From Raffaelea ambrosiae (Eukaryota > Ascomycota > Sordariomycetes > Ophiostomatales > Ophiostomataceae), in NCBI GenBank assembly GCA_002778195.1, contig PCDI01000005.1:2232124-2296123 (forward strand): a stretch of 64,000 nucleotides of DNA, written 5' to 3'. This document shows positions 11,241-20,129 of the stretch, piece by piece. Position 1 is the first letter of the stretch; each line of letters starts with the position of its first letter. Made by a program: the position numbers and the translations under genes. Under the pieces are notes generated by a model. The model was not told the DNA's origin. It saw only the letters and a list, made by a program, of their open reading frames with translations, and did not search any database.

Positions 11241-11352
11241 GAGAGATTGCGTCACGAGTTGGTAGACGTGCCATGCGCCCGCGGCTGCCCAATCGGCGCC
11301 GTCCTGGATGCCAGGCATGCTCGCAGCTATGAGGCCATGCCCATTGGCTACA
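11241..11352. repeat. First copy of a dispersed non-coding repeat
   Basis: See the matching stretch at 43621-43715. Both copies lack coding capacity, and no terminal structure was found. Probably an old transposon or duplication relic. Confidence 0.6.
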
Positions 11353-11660
11353 GGAGGATGGCAACGGCAGACCGGCGAGCACCTATGTGGATGGCCGTTT
11401 TTCTGGTCACAAAAGGACGCTTGGGTATACACGCATGGTGGAGCCATTCTTTCACGCGTTATCGAGGGAACTGCCGTGCATTGGATTGCGGTAGATAGTG
11501 AAAGCAGAACACCAAACAGCAGGTCAATAGATACAAAGCACAAACGTATTTCATAGAAAGAAAGGAAAAAGAAGTTGGTCAAAACAGTAGATACAAAGAT
11601 CGTTTCCACCTTTTATCGAGTGAAACGGGAGGACAACCCCTTTTGGGTTTCCGAGTGGCC

Positions 11661-11750
11661 TCTTCAAGGTTCCTTGGGGTTCCTTGTGATTCCTCGAGGT
11701 TCCTTTCAGGTTCCTTTCAGGTTCCATTCAAGTTCCTTTGCGGTTCCTCT
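11661..11750. repeat. Degenerate 10-11 bp tandem repeat (aggttccttt-like)
   Basis: About seven imperfect units with the core ggttcctt follow one another just downstream of the minus-strand stop at 11769, in the likely 3' UTR of the secreted-protein gene. Confidence 0.75.
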
Positions 11751-11768
11751 TCCAATATTGTGGGAGAC

Positions 11769-12873
11769 TCACAAAGGCATGCCGTTCTCGATATAGGGCA
11801 ACATCTCACCACAGACGTTGACCGATTCATAGTTCGTCCCAAACGACCTCGTCTCGGGGATGATGCGGTAGTAGAAGTTGGCATGCTTCCCCGTGGCGGC
11901 AAACCCGATCATGTCCTTGATGTAGTTGTTGTCCGCCTGGTAGGCCCATTCGGTGGCACCCGCATCGGCCATGTTCCACTTGTGTGGCTTCGACAGCTCC
12001 GATAGGAGACGGTGCGTGTAGGAGATTTTGAAGCCCGGGGCAGTTGCACGCTTGCCCAGTGTGCCGTTGCTGTTCTTCCTGCTGGCAATGGGCAAGTGCA
12101 GCACAGTCGTGCCGTCGGCGAAGTGGTTGAACATCACGTCGTGCGTCTCGGCCGTGTGGCTGGTGTTGCTGGCTTGGGCAAACGTGGACTCGTCACGGAC
12201 ACCCGCGATCCGCACCCGTGTGACCAAGTCCGGGTCGTCGGCACGCTTCTTGGTGCGCGACGTCTCGACGAGATCAAACGGCACCGTCTCGATGCTGTCA
12301 TAGGCCATGAACCCACCACCACCACCGCCGCCGCCGCCGCTCGTCGCATTGAGGGCGTCCACCCACGACTGTCGGTAGGCCGCGTGGACGGCCGCATTGT
12401 CGGCCCAACGCCGCACAGGCAAACCAGTGTCCGGTGATTCCGGCACCGCGCCCGACTTGTACATGCCGACGGCGAGATACACCAGATTCAGCCCGTCCCG
12501 GATGTAGCCAATAATCTGGGCGCATCGCGCGTCGTCTTCGCCCGCACACACCGAGGCTGCATAATTGAGGCCGGCATTGGTAAAGGCGACACTGGGACAA
12601 TGTTAGTAGACTTGTTTGCTTCTTGTTCTCCTGCACGAGTCCGGGCAGCACGTACAGAAACCAGCTTGTTCCGCACGTCTTGACAACCCTGTTGATGAGG
12701 GTACAGTAGTCACGGTCCTCGAGGGTCGCCAGGACTTCATGGCCCGCGTTGGGGCTCACCTCCGACGAGGGAACCACCGCAGCGCTCGCGCTGGCAACGG
12801 GGAGCTCGCCCATGGGCGAGGCCAGGGCTGTCTGGCCGGCCAGGGCGAGGAGAAGCGTCGTGGAGAGCTGCAT
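11769..12873 (-). CDS. Predicted secreted protein of unknown function
   Basis: Exons 12873-12656 and 12591-11769 give 346 residues. The intron has a GTACGT donor, a CTAAC branch site and a CCCAG acceptor, and the join reads TCGTSWFL/VAFTNAGL. The first 18 residues (MQLSTTLLLALAGQTALA) form a clear signal peptide. The mature protein has several Cys residues (YCTLINRVVKTC, VCAGEDDARC, NVCGE), a hydrophobic IIGYIRDGLNLVYLAVGMY segment, a poly-Gly run (GGC/GGT repeat near 12320) and possible N-glycosylation sites (NAT, NTS, NGT). I recognise no family. The start is the ATG just before the signal peptide; upstream in-frame residues are leader. Confidence 0.8.
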
Positions 12874-13802
12874 TTTGTTGTTCAGCAACAGTTTTATGTG
12901 TTTGCTATATTTGCTGTTGGCAAGGTCGGTTCTTTGTCTGTTCTTTGTCTGGGCAATGTCTGTTGTGTTTCCTCGCCTGTCTGAAAAGGAGAACGACACT
13001 CGCGCCCTTTTATGCTTCTTTCAAGACATCACAAGGACTGCTGCTCATTCATTTCCCTTCTTTCCTCCTGGAATCCATCGCTTCTCTTCTTCCATAGCTC
13101 CAATCCTCATGTCTTGGGGCGACCCATGCCTGCCGACCATTGCGGATCGACCTGCTTCTCCTTACTCCCATTCGTGGAAAGAAAGAAACAATAGCCTTCA
13201 ATCTGTACAATATGGGATCATCGCAGAAAGCGGGCCTTATGTGCATTCTTCGCAGGGCTCAATCCTACGACAAGCCATAACCAGATTTTTTTTCCCACTA
13301 CACAGCTCAGCTATACATTTTGTGCTCCTGCGAATCTCGTAAAACTTGCTTTCGTCGCATGTCTAGTGAGAAGCACTGATACGCTACGAGGTCGAGTGGC
13401 CTGAACGACCCGTTCGTCGTTTCTGTTCCAAAAGGCGAAATGGTTTGGAAGACATCTGTATCCCTGTCCGATCCTGGGAACGCTCATGAACGCGCTGCCC
13501 TAAACAGAGTCTTCACAGCCCGTATAACACATACGATTGTTGTATGATAGACCGTACGAATGTGAAGCACAATGGCCGTTCTATTTTCGTCGCCTTGCTA
13601 TCGAGCCGGTCATTGTTTTGCCGTTTGCTCCAATGGGACAAACATTCCGCTGTAGAACGTGTGATTACACTGCAAACCATCCTTTATGATTCTCGCTGTC
13701 TGGGCTCGTCCGTACGCAATCTGTCCCTCTATTCCAGTTCTACCAATTCTACCATTCTACCATTCTACCATTCCGCCAGTTCTGCCAGTTCTGCCCCAGC
13801 CC
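12874..13802. other. Intergenic region
   Basis: Leader of the secreted-protein gene and 3' flank of the membrane-protein gene. Short tandem motifs (taccattc, gttctgcca) lie near 13730-13790. No gene-like frame is seen. Confidence 0.6.
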
Positions 13803-14643
13803 TTAACGCATTCGCCAGCGTGTGTCGGTGGCGGCACGCGGATACCACCCAAATACGTAGCAAGTCACACAGAATGCAGTCAGTGCGTTTTCCAGCAGCC
13901 GAGTCCAGGCTGCACCGAAGGGACTGTTGCAGGCATACTGCAAGCCGATCGACACGGCGTTCAGGCCGGCGACGCCATACATGCTACAACGTCTTGCGCA
14001 TTAGATACATGGCCTCAGAGCGGCGAAGGGACAGGGAAAGGGAAACACCCCCAAGAAAAAAACGTACGTCACCCGTATCGGCAGTGACTGCATATTCACA
14101 GTGCCAGCGATGCCCCCCGACCAAGCAGGTGCTGAGATGCTCGGCTTGTGGCTGGCCTCGACGCTGGTCTTCTCGCTGGCGGTGCTGCTATTCGGCTGGC
14201 TGCGGACCTTGAGCCGGAGCGTGTCGACCTCCTCGTACAAGGCTTCCGTGACAAATACGACGAGAACCATGCTGAGCATCGTGTAGACCATGAGAACGCC
14301 GAGGCCGATCATGGCACATGCCCACTTGCTGGCACCGCACAGGTCGCCGACATTCTGGGCGGCAAACGACCAAACAAAGCCATTGCAGATCCTAGGTTTC
14401 CGGCATTTAGAAGAAAGAAAACAGAAAAAGAAGAAGAAGGAATCACGGAAACGCCTGTTTCGGTGAGCGCACTAACCACACCCACAGGGTTTTTCTCTCG
14501 ACGAGGGCCCGGATGGGTCCCCTGCCAAGGTCTGTATGCTTTTCGGCTCCAGGCATGGTCTGCAAAGGCAAATCGTCTTGCTTATTCTGCCGTGTCTCGG
14601 CGTCGCTGGTGGTGTTCCTGATGGTATTCATGGTGGTGTTCAT
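13803..14643 (-). CDS. Predicted integral membrane protein of unknown function
   Basis: Exons 14643-14477, 14391-14068 and 13983-13803 give 223 residues with a total divisible by three. Splice sites are GTTAGT/CCTAG and GTACGT/TGTAG. The N terminus is short, polar and Thr/Asn-rich. Hydrophobic stretches follow: LWVWICNGFVWSFAA, AMIGLGVLMVYTMLSMVLVVFV, IRVTMYGVAGLNAVSIGLQYA and a fourth near ALTAFCVTCYVFGW, so three or four membrane passes are likely. A Ser/Thr-rich loop (TASEKTSVEASHKPS) lies between the second and third. No family is recognised. The start is the ATG at 14643; the codon upstream in the same frame is TTG. Confidence 0.65.
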
Positions 14644-15393
14644 GGGGGGCAATGATCAAGGGCAGTATTTTTCAGATTTGTCTCTGCGGAAAACACTCAT
14701 GAACAAAAGGGACAGGCCGTCTGTTTATGTCCTTTCTTTCTCTGCGTGGAGTTTTTCCGAAGGATTCTTTCTACGACAGGGTAGCCGCACAGCCTAGCGG
14801 CATGCCCAGGGGAGCAGCACATGGGCCGCTCCTACAAGAAACAAGCTTTTCGTGCTCAAGCTTGATCTTCCTTGTTTCAGGATCATCCAAACCACTGTCG
14901 GCGTTTCGCGGCGCTCAGCCACCATATTGGTTCCCCCTCCTGGCTGTACTAGTCTGCTACGTCCTTTACTCGTGGAAATTGCCTCCTCTTGGGGAAAAGC
15001 AGTCTCGTGAATGCTCTTGTGAATGCAGACCGGCGGGCTAGAACGGAAAACACCTGGCCCCAAGACCTTTTTACCAACGAGAAAGAAAAGGAAATCAGCA
15101 ACGAAAACCAACCCGTGAGCTGCGCCGCTTACCTCAGCCTGGTTGATCTCATCGTACCGCTTTGCTGTCTTTGGTTGTGTCGTCTAGATGCCATTTCGCA
15201 CTGGCGAACTGTCATCCTTCGTCTCTTGTTCGTCCCTGTGTTGTTGTTTTGCAACGGGGGGAGGAGCTTGTCCGAATAGTTCGGATAGCTTCACCTCGTA
15301 TGCTCGTCGATCAGCGACTTTTCGCTTGGCAATGCCCGCCGCATCTCTGTTCCATGTTTGGTACAGTTCCTTGAAAAGAAGCTGAACATCGGT
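14644..15393. other. Intergenic region containing a large-GTPase exon relic
   Basis: Apart from the relic at about 14940-15075, nothing gene-like is visible. The following 300 nt are unique sequence leading to the 3' end of the decayed kinase. Confidence 0.55.
14940..15075 (+). pseudogene. Relic of a large-GTPase P-loop exon and its preceding intron
   Basis: A frame here reads LGKSSLVNALVNADRRAR, matching GKSSLVNALLDADGLAR of the GTPase exon at 39822-39874. The similarity extends upstream into non-coding sequence: gtctgctacgtcctttactc here against gtctgttatatcctttgctc in the intron before that exon. Intron plus exon homology indicates a DNA-level duplication of this gene or a paralogue, not a retrocopy. 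No other exon of the gene was found nearby, so this is a fragment. Confidence 0.75.
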
Positions 15394-16089
15394 CTAGAAC
15401 CATGGACCAAGCCGGTTCGTCACAATTCGATGCATAGCATTGTGTGAGTTTGGGCAGGGATAGAACCAGACGCGGCCGGTCGTCCAACTGTCTTCCATCA
15501 TGGTGCTGAGCGGTGCTTCTTCTGCCCCCCCTTCCCATAGTAGGAGAGTTCCTCTTCCCGAAAAACTTTGATGAATGTGAGTCGTTGCTTGTTGTATGCG
15601 TCGTGATTGTCGCCGGCAATGATCCCACGTGAGCCAGGAAGGGGCTTTCCGCATATCGACTGGTTCAGACACAAGCCATTCGACGTCGAACATTCCCGTG
15701 ACATTCCAGTCGTCGTCAATCCTCATATTTGATGCGTTCTGGTCCGACAAGCACAAAACAAATGGGCCGTTCCGTCGTTCGGGGTGGATGAAGTGGTGCG
15801 AAACGGCTCGCACAAATGCCATGACGGACGTCTGTTGCTTGGCGTCGTCGTCGTGAAAGGCAGCGTTAGGCGCCGCCAGAAACCTTTGGTCGTGAACGGT
15901 CAGCAGGTCGGACACGTACGTGTGCACACTGGCATACGTCTTATCCTCGTGCAGGAACCTGGGAGCTCCTCGTCGTCCCAGGATAATCATGTCGCACGTG
16001 ACTTGTCCGTTGTCGAGCGAAATCATGCCGTCATAGTTGAAGCGGAACGATCCGATTCTTGGCTGGGGCATCCGTGCGAGAGAAAGCAT
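15394..16089 (-). pseudogene. Decayed APH-superfamily phosphotransferase (kinase-like)
   Basis: The frame from ATG 16089 carries MPQPRIGSFRFNYDG, then FVLCLSDQNASNMRIDDDW and GMFDVEWLVSEPVDM, matching the catalytic loop and metal-site half of fungal aminoglycoside-phosphotransferase-like proteins. Between about 15520 and 15620 the family-like sequence (YNKQRLTFIKVFREEEL) moves to another frame and then returns for LSTMMEDSWTTGRVWFY, so two indels of compensating sign are inferred. The usual DLHxSN catalytic motif reads DQNASN, so the His is lost. The N-terminal lobe with the nucleotide loop is missing. All point to a non-functional remnant. Confidence 0.75.
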
Positions 16090-16979
16090 GTATTATCCAG
16101 ATGTCCAGCCGGCCGGTATCGTGGGAGGCTGGGCAGGAAGGTAGCCATACGGGACGGGTCGGCGAAGGACGGATGCCACGATTTGGCGGAGCCACAAGCA
16201 CGCTCGGCGGAAGAAGGACGATTGACTTGCTTGGGTGCAGTGCATGTAAAAGATCTTAATTAGTTTCAGTTCCACGATGGAAAAAAAAAGTAAATAAAAG
16301 GAAAGAAAGAAAACAAAATGAGTAGAAACCCCTTGAAATAGAATAGCTCATGTGTAATTTTCTTTCAATATAAAAGGTCCTTTTTCGACATATTTTACTT
16401 ATTTCCCCTCCCCTTTTCGTGTTGTATTGTGAGGAATGCTGACCCAGACGAGGGCGTCCTACACGTAAGAGCCATAAAAATGGAAACATATAAAGAGTTT
16501 GAAATAGGCTTGATAAGTTTACCTTCCTTTATGTCTATAGTGATAAAAACGAGCCGGCCGAGGCTGTGATTTTAGCATATGCGACATTTGAGAGATTTTG
16601 GCTTTCATTATCAATCTTGCGGTTGGGAGGTGCTCGCTTTCAGCAGACATGCCGGCCGACGAGGAATGGGAGCAGACAAAATCGTAAAAGGGGGTGCAGA
16701 CTGCGGTAAAGATCATCAACCCGCGTCGCGCTTGCTGGTTCTCGTTTTGGGGTTTCTTGTTTTCTTGGTTCTGGATTCTCGTTTCGTATTGCACTTCTTT
16801 CATCGGTTTTTTTACAAGAAAAGTCCATCTGTTTTCTTCTCTTTCGTTTCTAGTAGTTGAAAAACAAATGTTCCCTTGCTATAGCACATATTTCATAGGG
16901 GTGTTCTTTTTCTGGCCTCGTTTCCTCCCTCTATTGGAGGGGGAGTGGCCGTCGTGCCCATCCAGGAGCACGCAATGAT
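16090..16979. other. Intergenic, moderately AT-rich
   Basis: Possible traces of the lost 5' part of the decayed kinase lie near 16093-16260, but they could not be joined. The rest, including A/T-rich stretches near 16290-16420 and 16740-16900, shows no gene. Confidence 0.5.
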
Positions 16980-17938
16980 TCAATGCCCATACTCATGAGT
17001 CTCCACGCCTTCCGTCTTCTCGTTCATACTGTTGGGGCCGGCTTCCGACTCCTCCTCGCCCGAGACGGCGCCCATGCTCGCCTTCCAGTGCAGCATGACC
17101 TTGTCGCCCGTAAACAGCCTGTCGATCTGCTCCAGCGAGAGGTTGCGGGTCTCGGGGTAGAAGAAGTAGATGAGCGGGATGAAGCAAAAGTTGAAGACGC
17201 AAAAGTAGATGTAGGTGTGGTAGCCAATGTTGCGGATACTGACGGGGGTGATTTCGACGACGAGGAAGGTGAAGATCCCTGCGAAGTTAGATGGTTGTCC
17301 AGGAAAAAAAAAAAAAAAAGGAAACAACGAACGTACAGTTGGAAGCCGTCGCCAGAGATGCAGCTTGCGTTCGAATGGCCAGGGGAGCATATTCGGCCGG
17401 AAGAAGCCAAGGAATGGCCTGGGATGTGAATTAGTCGAGAACAGAAAGAAAAAAAAAGAACAAAAGAACAAAAAAAACAAAAAAAAACAAAAAAAAACCT
17501 ACCAGCAATCCCACCGCAAAGAAAAAGTTGAACAGAAACAGCATCACCGTCGCCGCAATGCCCGCCTGCTGGCTGCCGTTGGCCACGGTCCCCGCCAGCA
17601 CCGCCATGCAGGCGCCCTGGCCGGCCACGGCAAACAGCATCAGCTTGCGGCGGCCCAGCCGGTCGACGACCCAGATGGGCACCAGCGACGACAAAAAGTA
17701 GGCCACGCCGTTGAAGCCGGCCATCAGCAGCGACAGGTTGTGCGACATGCCGACGCTCTCCTGGAAGATGGTGGCGGCGTAGTACGTGATCAGGTTGATG
17801 CCCGAGATCTGCTGCATGAACTGCCCGCCGATCCCGAGGAGGGTGCGGTAGAAGAACTTTTGGCGTCCGTTGGTGAAGACGGTGCGCATGGCGGACACCG
17901 TCGTCGCAGGCCCGGTCGCGCCGTCCGCAGCATCGTCC

Positions 17939-17983
<45 letters not shown>

Positions 17984-19197
17984 GCGGCTGCGAGACGGGC
18001 GGCCTCGCGCTCTTCGTAGATGGCGGCCTGGATCTCGGCGAGGTGGCGGGAGACGCGGGGGTCGTCCGGGGTGATGTGGCGGGCGCGGGGCTCGACGGAC
18101 CAGAGGACGTTGCGGGCGTCGGCGTGGCGGTCGTGCGCGACGAGCCAGCGGGGGGACTCGGGGAGAAACAGGATGGTGGCGAAGGTGACGAGGGCGAAGG
18201 CGCACTGGAAGGCCAGCGGGAAGCGGAACTGGGCGTCGGAGTCGACAAAGGACATGCCGTAGTCGATCCAGTAGGCGGTCATGACGCCAAAGATGTTGAT
18301 GGCGAGTTCGATGCAGAGCTAGGCGTGTGGGTTCTGTTAATACGTCTGGAGTGTATTTCACAGGACGGGGGGGGGGCTGTGACTGGTTTTCTTCTTTTTC
18401 TTCTTTTTCTTCTTTTCTTCTTTTCTTCTTCTTCTTTTTTTTACTTACACCCTTTCCTCGGTTGTGTGCCATCATGAGCTCGGAATGCCAGACCGCTGTT
18501 CCATGACTTTGATTAGCAATGCGTTCCCCACCAAGACAAAAGGACGCAGCGCCGCCTACGAATGGTACTCGTATTGACGCCGTTTCCCAGACCGGCCACA
18601 ATACGTCCGACAATCATGTGGGCAATCGTGCTGGCCGACGCCTGCAAGGCACCGCCAACGGCCAGCACAAGGCAGCCAATCATCATGCACTTTCTCCTGC
18701 CCAGCTTCTCTCCGAAGAAGAAGGCAAAGATGGCGCCAAAGAAGCAACCCTGTCTTGTGTCAGTGGGAGAGGGTGAAGGTGTGGAAGGTGTGAAAAGGAG
18801 TCGTACAATTTCATATATGGCAACCCTACAGCAAATTTGGTTGACAGTCAGAACAGGACCAGACATTGCGTGCTGCTTTTTTTTTTATACCGACCCGTGC
18901 CCGCAAACTTACACAGTGCCCTGAAGTGACGAACTTCCATGTCCCGTGTCGGTCGTGTCGATCTCGGGGAATGTCTTTGTGAAAGCTGCGCCGGTGAGAA
19001 GGCCTCCCATGACACCCTGGTCGTATCCAAAACTAGTACGACACCAGACATATTAGAACGAAAGACGGCATTCGAGAGGCGTCGATAGCAGCCATTGGAG
19101 GGGGTTTCTTTTTGCGCAGAACAACTCACAGCAGAAAGCCGGCACCAGCTGCCGTGGTGATGGCCCAGTTCAGGGGCCGACCAACAAGGATGGTCAT
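16980..19197 (-). CDS. MFS sugar porter
   Basis: Eight exons: 19197-19130, 19032-18913, 18825-18807, 18749-18560, 18495-18449, 18318-17503, 17415-17337 and 17278-16980, giving 545 residues. Joins restore the family sequence, for example FLL/FGYDQG, LQGTV/VAIYEI/GCFFGA, NTSTI/PVWHSE, VGLL/AIPWLLPAEY and ASN/WIFTFLVVE. Sugar-porter hallmarks are GEKLGRRK, PESPRWL, VDRLGRRK and the final PETRNLSLEQID. Twelve membrane helices are expected at the plasma membrane. One exon is only 19 nt. The central cytoplasmic loop holds an uninterrupted run of about 19 Ala encoded by a GCT/GCA repeat. The gene lies downstream of a regulator, SDR and transketolase, suggesting import of their substrate. Confidence 0.9.
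17937..17982. repeat. Trinucleotide (GCA/TGC) repeat coding poly-Ala in the sugar porter
   Basis: About 14 uninterrupted triplets lie within exon 6, encoding Ala on the minus strand, flanked by GCC/GCG Ala codons that lengthen the residue run to about 19. Confidence 0.9.
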
Positions 19198-20129
19198 GAT
19201 GTCGATTCAGAGAGTGAGGCAAAATGGAGAAGGATGTCAATCGGAGAGATCGAGAGAGAGGGTAACAAAGGAAAGAAAGGGAAAAACATATAATGCAAAC
19301 TGGAAGGCAAAACGAAATCAACAAAAGCAATTTCTTGCGAATGGATCCCCGGACAGGTGTCAGGAGGCGTTCCTTGCGCTTTCTCTTATATCACTCTCTC
19401 TTTTCTTTCGACTGTACGAGTCTTTCGCCGTCCTCTGGCCGAAAACAAGAAATAAAACATTCAATGCAACACATTGCAGATGTCACCCTACCTCTCCCCC
19501 CCCATACCCTCTCCTTCCCCCGTCCCTTTTCCGGACTTCCATTTCTTCGTCTCTGGGGGGACCGATGATGATGTTGGGCCCATGGTTTTGCGGAGGCGGG
19601 TTGTTTTTTTGCGGGGTATTCCGCCCCATGGAGGAAGCTTTATTTTGGTTGTGCGTGATCTGGGGGAACTAACACCCCAAATAGGAAATCGTAGGCGCAT
19701 CTTGGCCTGATTGCTGGGTCACGAATGGATACATAATGGATACAAAATGGATACCAGAGAGTCCGAGACCCGCTCTGCGGGGGGGAGGCAATGGACTAAC
19801 TAGAATGGTGTCCCCCCAAAAGCCTACTGTTGCCCTGAAACAAGTTCTGTAGCCATTGCTTTCAAGCTTGAGGAAACCTGCCTCTTTTTTTTTTTGGATC
19901 CCAGGAAGCCTTCCCTGAGCCGAAACCGGATCGTACGTTGATCACCGAATTCCGAGTGCCACGGCTGACCCGTGAAAGGAAGGAACGCTCGGCTATTCAC
20001 CCAAAGGGCCGAAGGGGCCCTCCTCCAGGGTCCACGGCGCCCGTCCTTGTTTTTTTTGGGGGGGCGGGTTTGCTCATTATACGAGTACATCCGAAGGACA
20101 GGCAGGCCAGTCTGTCCTCTCCTTTTCCC
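19198..20129. other. Intergenic region between the sugar porter and regulator
   Basis: Promoter side of the porter (minus strand) and 3' side of the regulator. G- and C-runs near 19550 and 20050 are homopolymers. A short gaatggatac-type repeat lies at about 19723-19752. No gene is seen. Confidence 0.55.

Larger units (their letters stand above)
11003..11768. other. Intergenic region with a dispersed repeat and a short tandem repeat
   Basis: No gene is recognised. About 11241-11352 resembles a stretch at 43621-43715. Around 11661-11750, next to the stop of the secreted-protein gene, there are roughly seven degenerate 10-11 bp units related to aggttcctttc. Confidence 0.6.
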
